Source: Amoebophrya sp. AT5.2 (lineage: Eukaryota > Sar > Dinophyceae > Syndiniales > Amoebophryaceae). From it: a DNA stretch of 29,532 nt. The stretch is taken from contig RXOD01004079.1 of the NCBI GenBank assembly GCA_005223375.1, positions 1 through 29,532 of the forward strand. Reading direction: 5' to 3'. Shown here piece after piece: positions 1 through 9,935 of this stretch (positions are counted from its first letter, which is position 1; every line of letters starts with the position of its first letter). The notes under the pieces are model-generated. The model worked only from the letters and a program-made list of their open reading frames with translations. It did no database searches and had not been told where the DNA came from. The position numbers and the translations under genes are program-made.

Positions 1-435
1 CCGCCGCCGCGTTCCCGCCATCGCTCTGCGTCGTCACGATCGCCTGCGAGGAAAGGTCCACGGCCTCGGCGCTTTGCTCTGTCGCCCCTGCCGTAGCAAG
101 TTGCATAGTCGTCGCGAGTCGGGGTGTACGGCCAGCCCCTTCGGTGCCTGGTCATCCATCACGAGCCTCCGCGATGCGAGGGCTGCCGCTATATCATAGC
201 ACGTCCGCCAGGCCGTCGGGTCGGTGACAGTGATGCCCCGCGCTGGCCGGCCCTCTGGCGAATGCATGGGCAGGGCGCCGCGCCGGTGTCGGGGCAGAGC
301 TTGGGCGCTTTTGCTTTGGGTTGGCAGTGAGTTGGGCCCGAACTTTGTGCGGGCTTGCAGGTAAATCCAGCAAATTGCGCTGACACTCGCTGAAGGGCAA
401 GTCAAATTAATGCAAAACCAACAAACTCCGCGCAG
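1..435. other. GC-rich left edge, no assignable gene
   Basis: Open frames exist on both strands here, which is common in GC-rich DNA, and none has a domain I recognise. One minus-strand frame running off the left edge (about 150 down to 1) reads as an Ala/Thr/Ser/Gln-rich stretch and could be the start of a gene outside the window. On the + strand, a possible donor at about 360 (gcag|gtaaat) faces the acceptor at 435 used for the next gene, but the frame before that donor shows no methyltransferase motif. An upstream exon of that gene is therefore not demonstrated. Confidence 0.3.
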
Positions 436-791
436 GTGTCACGGACGTGACGAAGGGCGCTGTCCAGTATTGGAATCTCGTGGAGGACCAGGATGGCCAC
501 CCCCGCGTGTACGACTACGGCATGTGTCTCGAGGTCCTCGAGCACATTCCTAAGGATTTCAGCGCCAGCGTGCTGACCACCATCTCTAAGTACGTGTCGA
601 AGCGGTTGATCATGTCGTGGTCCTCCGATCGCGAGGGGATCGGGCACGTAAACTGCAAAACGGAGGACCAGTGGGTTCCCTGGGTCGAGGGGTTCGGCTG
701 GAAACACAACGAGGAGCTCACGCACTTCCTCAAAAACAATGCGACGGTGGAGTACATCTCCAACTCTGTCAACGTTTTCGATAGAATATGA
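436..791 (+). CDS. 3' exon of a SAM-dependent methyltransferase-like protein (partial)
   Basis: An open frame follows an acceptor (cgcag at 431-435) and ends at TGA 789-791. It encodes about 118 residues with the second half of a class I methyltransferase fold: YDYGMCLEVLEHIP (motif II/III region, with the typical E-VLEHIP), a strand ending RLIMSWS, then GIGHVNCKTEDQWVPWVEGFGW and a C-terminal SVNVFDR. The SAM-binding glycine motif (motif I) is missing and must lie in an upstream exon; I could not find one in the 435 nt available. There is no convincing ATG for this piece alone. It could be the last exon of a functional gene whose start lies beyond the window, or a truncated relic. The substrate cannot be inferred. 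Confidence 0.6.
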
Positions 792-1792
792 AGAAGCGCT
801 AGAAGCGCTTCGTGTTGAAGGACGATAGGGTCCTGGAGCAGTGGAGAATCGTGCCGGAATGAACACGAAGTAGATGTGAAAACTGAGAAGGGGAGACGAG
901 AATGACGCAGCACGCGACAGGACTTCCTGCGGACCGCAGCGAGAGGCTTTCGCTTAGAATTGCCACAGAGGCGGCATACTGAGAATAAAGGCGTCGTACC
1001 CGATCTGCGACTGCAGCAATAAGGATAGCGCAGGCATACGCATCGACTCTGTCTTCGGCTTGAAACGCAGCTTTCGAGCACGCGAAAGAATGGATGCGCA
1101 CCCGCAACTGCAGCAGCGCGCGAAATGAAATTCGTTGCAGGTGGAAGTGCCGGAAAAGGAGATCGAATTGCGTTTGCTGCTGCAGGTGTTTGCCGAAGCC
1201 TTCTCAGGTCGTCGTGCCATGTGCCATAAGATCATCACTCGGACACGAGCAATCGGGTGCAAAACAACGTAAAGGCATAACAATAGCGAAAAAATCGGTT
1301 ATTTGTGGCCTGGAGTTTCCGCTTCTCTGTAAGCCTCCGCCCGTCTGCAGCAAGCGTCCGTGTAAATGTAGAAAGCAAAAAGCGATAGTCTCGGTCGTGC
1401 CTATCCGTGCCAGCATCGTCTCGTTGTGACTTCAGATTTCGGGACTTACGTATGGGCCTGATTTACTAGTATTTCGTGAATCGTTTCCCTTTTCGTCGTA
1501 GCTTGAAGTATGGTTCTTCTCGGTCAGCAGCTTCCTTGCTTGTTCGGTACCCTCGTGTGGCACAAAGTTCGGTACCCTGGTGTGCGTCGCCAATTACCAG
1601 TCGCCGCCATATCATCTCTGTCATCAATTCTTTCGCACACAGGGTCCTGCCGCCCTCGAGCTACGGTTACACTTCCCTTGCTTCCCCCCTCGAGGGACGT
1701 ATCGAACTATAGCATTGTTTTTTGCTTTACCACATTCATACCCACTTGAGTACTTATACTTTGAGTTGTAAGAGAGGTTCTCCATCCGCACG
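792..1792. other. Intergenic, with one short direct repeat
   Basis: About 1 kb with only short overlapping open frames on both strands, none with recognisable domains. It contains an imperfect 17-bp direct repeat (TTCGGTACCCT followed by C/G and GTGTG) starting at 1543 and 1568. The AT-richer stretch at about 1715-1770 just before the next ATG may be promoter or 5' UTR, but I see no defined element. Confidence 0.35.
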
Positions 1793-2901
1793 ATGTCGGA
1801 GCGGGGCGGCGGCGGCTCGGAGCAGTTTGGGAAGGGCTCGGAGTTTGCTGGGAAGGGACGGGGAAGCGTGGTGACCGACGATGACGTGTCCACGCAGGCG
1901 GACTCCCGCTCCGTACGCATGCCCTCCTCCACGACCAAGAAATCCAAGAACCACCTCGGGAGCCAGCTTGCCCAGTCGCTGCGCGAGTCAGCCGACATGG
2001 TCGCCGAAAACATCGAACACGGATATGGTACTTCTTACGTCTAGGCTCGAAACAGACGGAGCCCCTGCAGGGGTGTTCGTCGTGATCTCTGTAGACGATA
2101 ACTCATAAATTAAAGAATCGAGGAGTCGAATGCTACTGCAGCTTTCCAAAGTTCCACCTCCACCGACAACATCGCCCAACATTCATTTCCGACATGGAAT
2201 TCAAGCGCAGACCAATGAATTACTTCCAGGCGTGGTTGCCGGCGGCTCGTCGGGGCAGGAGAGCAAGGCCACAGAATTTGTCGACTCGGATGCAAGTCGC
2301 GGTGGCGGAGCTTACACAAGCGACTATCAAATGGCTGGCCACCCCCGCGCCGATATGAGCGACTCAAGTAGTAGCGACTTCGGGCCGGAGACGCGACAGG
2401 CACCGAAACAGACCTTCGCGCAGGGTTGCTGGCGCGGACTGTTGTTCGTCTTCCTAGTGGTACCTACTTGTACTTACTTATAAATGCAGTGTGCCGGCGC
2501 TCAGCAATCTTTTCCTTGTACTTACTTTATAAATGCAGTCTTTGTAGTATTACACTCCAGCAAACGAACCTCCGCACCTCCGCACTAACTGTCTCAAACA
2601 GCTTCTCATGATTCTCCCGTGCATCTGCATTGGAACCGGTATTTTCTGTCTCGCCTGCCGGAACTCTGGCGACGCGACGAGGAAGGTAGTTCCAGGGTAC
2701 AGTTGCGATAAGGGGAAGCCCACCATGACCATCTTCGGCTACGTGCTAATTGGCGTGGGTTTCATACTGGTGACGTCGTACTGCTTCGTCTGCTGCTGTC
2801 GGCGCCAGAACGACGCGTACTTGATCGAACAGGACGAGGACGAGTACGAAGAGGAGCGCCGGGCGTTGAATTCGCGGGCGACGGGAAGGATGGCGGCGTG
2901 A
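1793..2901 (+). CDS. Small two-TM membrane protein, three exons
   Basis: Predicted exons are 1793-2027, 2230-2459 and 2602-2901, giving 254 aa. Both introns (202 and 142 nt) are GT-AG and phases match (phase 1, then 0). The N-terminal about 145 residues are hydrophilic, rich in Gly, Ser and Asp, and probably disordered. The second junction joins WRGLLFVFLV to LLMILPCICIGTGIFCLACR, creating one continuous TM helix that neither exon has alone, which supports the splice model. A second TM helix (TIFGYVLIGVGFILVTSYCF) is followed by a Cys-rich CCCRR turn and an acidic tail with DEDEYEEERR. Two cysteines lie in the inter-helix loop. The Cys clusters after each helix could be palmitoylated (inference). 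I do not recognise the family. The ATG at 1793 is the first in the frame. Confidence 0.65.
2468..2539 (+). repeat. Duplicated 23-24 nt block inside an intron
   Basis: Two nearly identical copies, at 2468-2490 and 2516-2539, differ by one inserted T. Each runs from TTGTACTTACTT to ATAAATGCAGT. They lie inside the second intron of the two-TM gene. Each copy carries a GTACTT donor-like start and an ATGCAG acceptor-like end, so the duplication also duplicates cryptic splice sites. Confidence 0.7.
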
Positions 2902-4089
2902 GGTCTGGATCGATTGGTGGGCTTTTTAGGAGCGGTGGGTGAGGGAGGAAATGGCTGCTGCCTATGAAACGCGTCTCCTTCTTCGAACGGGAATATCATT
3001 CGACGGGCTGGCTTTTTTGCGGAAGGTTTTGGAGGGGGTAGAAATGCGGTGAGGAGTGAAATTTTTAACGGTTGGCGTCGGTGAAAAATGGAGGCGGTTT
3101 GGAGGGGGCAGACGAGAGAAGACGGAAGGATCATTAGGCCAAAACTCACACTCACGACAGAATGCGCCGTCGTTTCGCTTGCGAAGCAAGCCATGTACAA
3201 CGAACCATCACATTGTACCGAAAATTTTGTAAGCAGCATGAACATGTACATGATCACGAACCACGAAACATCTATGTAATTTCTCTCTGTTGGTCACCAC
3301 ATTTTGTAATCGTCATGTATCAATTTAAGACTTGTTGTTCCTTCCATTTTTGTACGCCTTCGTGGTCGTCGTCTGAATAGAATCACATGCTGCACACGAA
3401 GCCGCCATAGCAAGTATGTACATGTGCGCCACACTCACAGACGTGACGGCGGAGCACATGAAAAGTTACGTTAGGTTTTGGCTGGGAACGCGATTCAGCG
3501 AATCATCAGAGGAGGAGATGGAAGAACAAAATACCCGGCTGGTATGGATATGGAAGTGGACGGCACACGATTTTTGATGGCACAAAATGAGTAAAGAGTT
3601 TCTATCTAGACAGAACAGGTGAGCTTCGCCGAACAGGAAGATGAGGATCGCAAAATCACCCGTGGGTTCCCGAGGCTCCTGAGAATCGTGACAACTTCGA
3701 ACTTCCCCTGCAAATCTCGCGCAAACTTCGGTCTGCACCCCAAGAAAAACAAAAGCTGAAGTCTTCCTCTCGCGTCCAGAAAAACAATCAGCTAGCTTCC
3801 ACTAAAAAAACATCCAGCGACGGCGACCACACGACGCGCGACTCGGCTTCGAGGTACAACTACACACGGTGCCTCTAAGTCTACGAAAGCTTGCCAGCCT
3901 GAATTGCGACAGTCGTTTCTACCAGGCAGTAGTACACGAAAGATGGAGGTCCACGAAAGAAGGTCTGTTATTCATTCGTAGTGAGCAAAGTTGATGAAAA
4001 AGGCCCTAGAAAGCAATAATCGCCTTCACCACCTGAAGATTTTTTGATTCATTACATAAATACTTTCTATCTCCACGCTCGGACAGAGG
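2902..4089. other. Intergenic, no gene seen
   Basis: Nearly 1.2 kb with moderate A+T and only short unconvincing frames on either strand. It must contain the 3' end of the two-TM gene and the promoter/5' UTR of the J-protein gene. No RNA gene, repeat array or mobile-element end was seen. Confidence 0.4.
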
Positions 4090-5375
4090 ATGGCATCTTC
4101 GTCCAGCATGGCGTCTGGCGGGTACTACAACAAGAAGGGCGAGTTTATCTTTGGCTCGATGCCCGCCAAGATGCAGCGCAAAGTCGAGAACGAGCAGAAG
4201 CAGCTACAGAAGGAGAAGGACCACGACCCCTTTGGGGGTTTACTGGACGACGACGAGGAGAATGCCGTTGACGACACGGGGGACGACGTCGGCGGCGGGG
4301 TGACGGAGGAGTGTCTGTTTGGGGGGGACTCTGCAGTCGGGCTTGGGGGTTCGGGGAAGAGGAACCTTCCGCCGCCGCCCTCCGACAGTGAGGACGAGAA
4401 GCAGGACCAAGCAAAGAAGGACAAGATGGACGACCTGTTCGCGTCGCTGATGGGCAACATAAACTCCATGCCTACGCAGCGACAGAAGGCCAACGTGAAG
4501 AAGTACTCGTCGGCGGAAGATCTGATCGCGCGCATCCTCGACCGTGCACGTTCGAGTTTCGAGATATTGGGGGTAACGCCGGAGGCAGAGACGGCGGAGA
4601 TCACGAAAACCTACCGAAACATATCGCGGATTATCCACCCAGATAAGTGCAGGGTGGAACGGGCACACGACGCGTTTCAGAAGTTGCTGGAATCGTATAA
4701 CGAACTGAAGGGGGGGAAGGTCAAAGAACGGTACGCGGAAATCTGGGACAAAGTCCGCGCAGATCTGCTGAAGGAGCGGGAAAAACACAACGACGAAAAG
4801 CTGAAGGCGGGGGACACGGAAAGTTTGCTGGCGACAGAAGGGTTCGAGTTTGACGAAGCAGTAATATCGGCTTGCGAAGACAAGCTGGAAAAAAAAGAAA
4901 GCGGCGAGGCGGAAGTGGCGGATTACGCACACCAGGTACTCAAGGGCTTGTGTCGGTGTTTGATGTAGAAATTCTCGTTCCTGTGCCTAGTGCTAGCCTT
5001 ACTCTCGACAGAGAGAAATGAAACACACACAAAACTAACCTGCAGGTGAAGAAGGCCAATGAGGAGCGCATTAAGGCTCGCCTGGACGAAGAGAAGGACG
5101 GCAAACGGAAGCAGCAGCAGCAGGAGCAGCGGTGGAAGAAGGGCATGGACAAGCGGGTGGCGGGGTGGCAGACCTTCCAGGAAAACATTTCCGCCAAGCG
5201 GTTTAAGAGCGAGTCCTTTGCCAAGGTCGGCCAACTTGGCGCAGCGGACCGCTTCCACAAGCGCGAGCAGAAGACGGCAGCCCAGCTCGCCGAGGAGCAA
5301 AATAACTTCACGGAAGGAGGGCAGAAACGAAAGGCAGCAGGAGTGGACGACCAGTTCAAACACCACTGGAGATGA
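4090..5375 (+). CDS. DNAJC8: DNAJC8-like J-domain protein, two exons
   Basis: Exons are 4090-4935 and 5046-5375, separated by a 110-nt GT-AG phase-0 intron, giving 391 aa. The J domain is at about residues 156-205: SSFEILGVTPEAETAEI, helix II, then the diagnostic IIHPDK loop with HPD at 183-185, followed by AHDAFQKLLESYNEL. The C-terminal exon is Lys/Arg/Glu/Gln-rich coiled coil ending in a block like the DNAJC8 tail (R-W-K-K-GMDKRV-GW-TFQ-N). In that family the protein is nuclear and associated with the spliceosome/SR-protein kinase system. The N-terminal about 150 residues (acidic, Gly/Pro-rich, with the FIFGSMP and DPFGGLL segments) are longer than in animal DNAJC8 and may be lineage-specific. 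It could alternatively be another nuclear class C J-protein, but the tail favours DNAJC8. Confidence 0.78.
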
Positions 5376-5723
5376 CCCTGGCTGGCGGGGTGGCCTCGGT
5401 GTGCCCGGCGCGGAGTCGAGTGCTCATTGGCTAGACTTTGATGCAGGAGCGGACGGCAGAAGAAAAACAAATAATAGAACACGACGGTGCGGTCCTCCAA
5501 CTACAAAGAATGCGGCATTTTTGTTTTTCGATTGAAAGAAGCGACAGAAAAAAAATATATGCACAGGCCCAGGCGTGCAGCGCGAGGTCTATATGAAACG
5601 TCGCTTTGTCCGAGGTATCTATAGGTTGGCTCGCCGGTGCTCTAAGGTGTTCGCCTTCGGCTTAATGAATTTTTGTTTTGCAAAGCATGGAGCTGCCAGG
5701 TCGGTTTTCGTGGTTCTTCCATG
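5376..5723. other. Intergenic, no gene seen
   Basis: About 350 nt after the DNAJC8-like stop codon. It contains a short A-rich tract (about 5549-5560) and a 65-codon + strand frame (5575-5772) with no recognisable motif. Confidence 0.35.
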
Positions 5724-5868
5724 TGCGAATTTTCCATTGCAGGCTAGACGTATGGAACGAGGACAAACATAAACAGCCATGCCGTGCGTTCCCGCGGGAT
5801 GGCGGTATGTGTGCGGAGGATTGTTGGTAGTGTTACTTGTAAGCGCAAGGAGGCGAAGGGAGAGATAG
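5724..5868 (+). pseudogene. Duplicated start exon of the 20320 gene (signal-sequence-like)
   Basis: From 5724 to about 5816 this matches 20263 to about 20370. The shared parts are a TGCGAATTTTCCAT--CAG acceptor-like block, the leader CGAGGACAAACATAAACAGCC, the ATG (5779 versus 20320), and the codons for MPCV and AGWRYVCGG. This copy lacks about 10 nt after codon 4 but remains open. It continues as LLVVLLVSA, which resembles a secretory signal peptide, and then stops at 5866-5868. A donor-like GTAAGC lies at 5839 in phase 0. It may be a dead relic, or a 5' exon spliced to the following gene, because a phase-0 acceptor (caccag) ends at 6020 in frame with that gene. Confidence 0.55.
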
Positions 5869-6053
5869 ACGGGTCATCACAGTGCGTGTGCTGTGTGTAA
5901 ACGGAGTGAGCCTGACGTGGATGTGCTGCGTCAGAACCTTTTCGGCGGCATTATGAAACACACAACCGCAAGCGCGTGTACTTAAAACAAAAATATGAGG
6001 TTCTTGCTCACCGTCACCAGCGCCGATTGACTCTTCACACCCTCAAAAAAATA

Positions 6054-7472
6054 ATGCCGCTGCGCCTGGAGGTGGGACTTCCTCTTGAGGCCCTCCATGC
6101 AAGGCCACGTCGTTTCTTCGCCACGGCTACGAGAAGGAAGTCGCGCTTCCTAAGGTTTGACGAGGCGCGCGCGTACATGCATACGGTCGGGCTTACGTCG
6201 TGGCGTGACTGGATACTTTGGAACGCCGACGGGAAGCGGCCGCTGAATGTTCCTGGGGCACCGCACACATACTACAAGCCCGACGGTTGGAAAGGATTGC
6301 CTGATTGGCTTGGATATGAGCAGAAGGTCTGCAGGACGGCGACTGGAAGGAATGTAAAACACGGCGTACGTAAATTTAGTGCTGAGCGGGCGCAGCGCTG
6401 CGCTTGGAAACTTTTCGAGACGTTACTTCCGCCGTCGATTGAAATCCAGGCGTTACCAATACGGAGTTCGGCAACATGTGTTTACCGACCACGTGACGAC
6501 GAGTTGTGGTGCCCACTTGTACTGCGATCGGTAGCGGCGATAGGGAAAGGGAGGCATATGAAGTCTTGCACTCTGGAGCATATCAAATGGAGTGGCGGCA
6601 CTGGCATCGTTCTGGTGCTCCGGGAAACCGCCGAGACCTTCTTCATTCCACACGAGTATTTTCAGGATCGCTGTAGCGGTTCAACTGCCAGCGCAGACCG
6701 AAGAAGAAAGTCGCTACGTGTGGCGGTCGAAGATCTTGCGACGTACAGAGTAGACAGCCACGACGCACTGTTGAAGCGGCTGTTGGAGCACCGGAGAGTT
6801 TGCACCTTGTTTAGCGAAGGGGAGTTCGGCGACAATCTGTTCTCCGGCCCGACGGATGTGGTAACGCAACGCCTGGCGCAGCAGGCGGTGAATTTCCTTC
6901 GCGATAAGTGCGATCTCGATATTCGCAGACCAGCGGCGAACCCGTGCGATGCGAGCTTCGTGCTAAACGCGACGTACCGGATAATTGTGCGAGTTTGCTT
7001 GCCGCGCTTTGAACGCAGCCACTTGTTAACGCGTCGCGTCGACGTTCGCAAGTTTCGAAAGCCGTTTCTGGATGGTGAGGAAAAAGAGGCGACAGCGTTC
7101 GAACGAAGCGCGCACTTCCTTTTGGCGCTGCACATGTGCGATAGCGGTCCGGCAGGGTCTGATGCGTGTCAAGAGGGGGGAAGCCGAACCAGGCTGCAGG
7201 GCTTCTACCTCTTTCCGCGAGAGTACCTCTGGGGCCTCGGATTATTCGACGCAAATTGGAAGACGGGAAATTGCGCCATTTACGTCCACCCACCAAGGCT
7301 AGTTGCGCGGCGCGAGGACGTGAGGAAAAAACAGATTGAGCAGACAAAGTTCTACATTGACCTCTCCGCTGATGCTGATGAGAGAGCCGCGGTTGATAAA
7401 GCGCGCGACCTTTTCGCAGCCTATACGCAAGACGAAATTGGTATTGGAAAAATGCCCGCTCCCAGTGGATAA
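6054..7472 (+). CDS. Paralogue family member 1: INT-repeat / dual-module protein, mitochondrial-type presequence
   Basis: A single uninterrupted frame of 472 aa; 6054 is the first in-frame ATG. Residues 1-28 form an Arg-rich, acid-poor presequence with RPRRFFATAT, matching the R-x-[FY]-[SA] processing pattern. Residues 31-88 are the integrase-repeat-like motif (RFLRFDEARAY ... W--W ... KRP--VP ... YYK-DGWKGLPDWLGY). Module A is about 130-204 (LP-RSSA---YRP, LWCPLVLRS, GIVLVLRETAETFFIPHEYF). A helical linker contains LAQQAVNFLRDKC. Module B is about 290-391 (RP-----DASFVL, RIIVRVC, HFLLAL, LQGFYLFPREYL). The tail is 409-455 (VHPP, RKKQIEQTKFYIDLS, DKARDLFAAY). The molecular function is unknown; location is inferred from the presequence only. 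An alternative upstream first exon (5779-5838) is possible. Confidence 0.72.
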   Translation: MPLRLEVGLPLEALHARPRRFFATATRRKSRFLRFDEARAYMHTVGLTSWRDWILWNADGKRPLNVPGAPHTYYKPDGWKGLPDWLGYEQKVCRTATGRNVKHGVRKFSAERAQRCAWKLFETLLPPSIEIQALPIRSSATCVYRPRDDELWCPLVLRSVAAIGKGRHMKSCTLEHIKWSGGTGIVLVLRETAETFFIPHEYFQDRCSGSTASADRRRKSLRVAVEDLATYRVDSHDALLKRLLEHRRVCTLFSEGEFGDNLFSGPTDVVTQRLAQQAVNFLRDKCDLDIRRPAANPCDASFVLNATYRIIVRVCLPRFERSHLLTRRVDVRKFRKPFLDGEEKEATAFERSAHFLLALHMCDSGPAGSDACQEGGSRTRLQGFYLFPREYLWGLGLFDANWKTGNCAIYVHPPRLVARREDVRKKQIEQTKFYIDLSADADERAAVDKARDLFAAYTQDEIGIGKMPAPSG

Positions 7473-7916
7473 TTAATTGCACCAGTACCGACAAAAGCAC
7501 TAGCACGAAAGAAGCAGGCCGTGGTTGCTGCTTGAGCGAATATTTTGTCAGGTTCGGAAAACGACGACGAATTTACATAGACCGAGGCAAACCACTACCA
7601 CCTGCAACCGAACGGGTAAAGAGAGGGAGTGGTTTTTTATGGTACTTAAAAATTTCTTCTGAGTCTGAGTCGAACGCAGCATGCATGGATGTGCGGATTC
7701 TCTGGCCGTGGTCTCACCGTTCTCTCCGAAAATACCTTTTTTTTTGTAGTTGTAACGAGCAGTAATTTTCTCTACGTGTGATATCACTTGGCCGGTTTTC
7801 ACACCACAGAGATGCAGACGTCCAAGCTTGGCGCCGTGTAGACGGCAGAACTCCTCAGTCACATTGGAAGAACGCCGGTCTCAGTCCCACTCGGTTCGGG
7901 TATTGCCGGTCGACGA
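7473..7916. other. Spacer between paralogues 1 and 2
   Basis: No gene recognised. The frame upstream of the next ATG is open from about 7842 but has no ATG. If paralogue 2 once had, or still has, a targeting presequence, it would have to come from a separate exon in this spacer. Confidence 0.35.
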
Positions 7917-9218
7917 ATGTGTCGGGCACACAGATCCTTCCTACCGTTTGAGGCGGCGCGGAAGTTCGCACGAACACAGCAGCTAAAGTCGGCAAAGGAA
8001 TGGCGACATTGGGGCAAAGCAGGATATCGGCCGCCACATATGCCTAGCCACCCAGCAAAGTTCTACAAGGAGCATGGTTGGTCCGGCTTTCCCGATTTTC
8101 TTGGCTACATACGGAAACGGTGGAAGCCGGGACATGCAGCGCGACCGGCGACGTCACGACTAGCCCTTCGTGCGCGTGCGAGAGAAAATTTCGCTTCACG
8201 GTTCGCGCATCTTGGGGAAGTGTTGCGTATGCCGTCGCGGAGCATGGCGCAGTTTGTTTTCCGCCCGAAAGGGGCAGAGGTTTGGTGCGCACTTGTGTTG
8301 CGATTCATGGAAAAGGCCCGAAGCGGGCATGTCTGTTTTGAAGACCAGTCAGAGAAGCTTGCTCAGGTCAGTGGCCTTTTTTTATTAGTCGTGGAATCGG
8401 GGCACCTTTACTACTTGCCGCGCGACGTTCTAGTGTCACTTCCTTTCTACGTCAGTCGGACAGCTATAATCAAGTACCGGCTCTCGGTGGAAGAAGCGAA
8501 ACCGTATAAGTTGGAGGGGGATGATGCACTTCGAGGCGTACTGGAGAACTACTGGCAGCAAAACGAGCATTTTGAGGAAAGTTCGTTTGGTCTCCGGTTG
8601 TTTTCCGGTGGTTGGGACGCAGCCCTCCAGCACTTCGCCTATCAGGCGCTGTGTTTTTTGAAAGGTGCGTGCGGACTGGACATTTGTTGGCCGACGACAT
8701 CATCAGTCGACGCGCACTTCGTTTTCGGCAGCAAGACAATTCTTGCGCGGTGCTGCATGAGACAGCGCCATCTTGCTTCTGGCCGGCGAGTAAACTTAGG
8801 GATGTACCGCGACGTATGCGAAAACTCAACGCGAGTCCGTAAGTGCGCGGAAGAGCGCTGTCCCGAATTTCTGCTCGTTTTGCTGCGAGACCAATTCGTG
8901 GGAGCACCAGATTTTAGCGCCCCTCTCACAGGATTTTTCATTCTTCCGCGAGATTATCTGGAAACTATCGATGCCCTGCTGCTGGATGGGACTGACGAGG
9001 GCGGAAAGTCCTGCTTCTACGTTTACCCCCCGAACGAACCTGTACATCGATCAAATGCGCGAAAAAAACAAACCGCGCAAAAGAAGTTTTTCATCGATGT
9101 GTCGGCTTCTGCGGATATTGAGGATGCCGTGAGAAAAGCGCGGTCTATATTTCGCGCAGTTCCACCTCCTGGGAAGCCGTTTGCACCTGAGGAGAAGATA
9201 TTCGGATCACGATCGTGA
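7917..9218 (+). CDS. Paralogue family member 2, without obvious presequence
   Basis: 433 aa, intronless, from the first in-frame ATG. The integrase-repeat motif starts almost at once (residues 8-65: SFLPFEAARKFAR, L-S--EWR-W, YRPPHMPSHP, KEHGWSGFPDFLGY), so unlike most members there is no Arg-rich leader. Module A carries MAQFVFRP, VWCALVLRF and GLFLLVVESGHLYYLPRDVL. Module B carries SVDAHFVFGSKTILARCC, CPEFLLVLLRD and LTGFFILPRDYL. The tail has VYPPN, ARKKQTAQKKFFIDVS and VRKARSIF. All core segments are intact and in frame, so the gene is probably expressible. Either it has lost its targeting signal or the leader lies in an unrecognised upstream exon. Confidence 0.68.
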   Translation: MCRAHRSFLPFEAARKFARTQQLKSAKEWRHWGKAGYRPPHMPSHPAKFYKEHGWSGFPDFLGYIRKRWKPGHAARPATSRLALRARARENFASRFAHLGEVLRMPSRSMAQFVFRPKGAEVWCALVLRFMEKARSGHVCFEDQSEKLAQVSGLFLLVVESGHLYYLPRDVLVSLPFYVSRTAIIKYRLSVEEAKPYKLEGDDALRGVLENYWQQNEHFEESSFGLRLFSGGWDAALQHFAYQALCFLKGACGLDICWPTTSSVDAHFVFGSKTILARCCMRQRHLASGRRVNLGMYRDVCENSTRVRKCAEERCPEFLLVLLRDQFVGAPDFSAPLTGFFILPRDYLETIDALLLDGTDEGGKSCFYVYPPNEPVHRSNARKKQTAQKKFFIDVSASADIEDAVRKARSIFRAVPPPGKPFAPEEKIFGSRS

Positions 9219-9935
9219 CTCCACACAGTACTGGCGAACCGACTCAAGTTTACGGCTGTTTTGAAAGAAGTTTCATAGGTCTCCTCGGAGCTGCGGGAGT
9301 GGCAGTGGGCGGATTAGTGATCCAGGTGTTTTTCGACGGTGAGACAGATGCGGTGGCAGAGCAGAATTCCCCATACGTTGCTAAAAGGCATCATGTTGAG
9401 TGGAAGAGGGTGAGTCAATACTCTATGATAAGGAAAGGCGACGTTTTCTTGTATGTCCCCGTGTCTCGTCAGAGAGAGAAGCGCGAGTTTCAAAAATCGC
9501 ATCGAAATTACATAAAGTGCGCAGAGTGTTGTCCGGTGGTCCCTTTTGGAGTGGCAGCTTTCCGGAAAAACGAGCGGCATCCATCCATTCAAATACAAGC
9601 GTGAAAATTCAATGAAGACGTTTGGGTGACAGTTGTCGTCACTTTCAATCTAGCAGATCGTGAAGTACCAGTATGAAGATGAACAACCGCAACATGCTGC
9701 AGAAGCGTTTCTTGTCGATCGTTGCGTTGCCAGAGTCACGCTTTCTGCCGTTTGACGAAGCACGAGCCTTCGTTCACAAGCTCCAACTGAAGAGCTCCGA
9801 CGATTGGTTGACGTGGTGCGCTCGGGGTTTGCGTCCGGCGAACATCCCAAGCAATCCTGCCAATCACTACGGAAAGAAGTAGGGCAGGTGGGTTGGGTGC
9901 GCTGATTGGATGGGATACCCGGATCGGAGCCAAGT
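9085..9935 (+). repeat. Segmental duplication, copy 1
   Basis: Similar along its length to about 15330-16140. The unit comprises the last about 45 codons of a family gene (FFIDVS--ADIED-VRKARS), a roughly 420-nt spacer, and the first about 85 codons of the next family gene. In the spacer I aligned by eye, identity is roughly 80 percent, with indels mostly multiples of 3. Substitutions spread evenly over codon positions in the one frame I counted (about 15/10/14), so the spacer shows no sign of coding constraint. Confidence 0.75.

Noticed and set aside
9314..9598. Minus-strand frames of 94 and 99 codons open in both spacer copies (9314-9598 and 15552-15851)
   Set aside because: Open in both, but with no third-position excess of changes and no recognisable domain; similarity is explained by the DNA duplication.
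9215..9604. 129-codon + strand frame in the duplicated spacer, partly conserved in copy 2 (CPVVPFGV, NERH, IQIQA)
   Set aside because: Copy 1 has no usable ATG and copy 2 has an in-frame TAA; substitutions between copies are spread evenly over codon positions by hand count.
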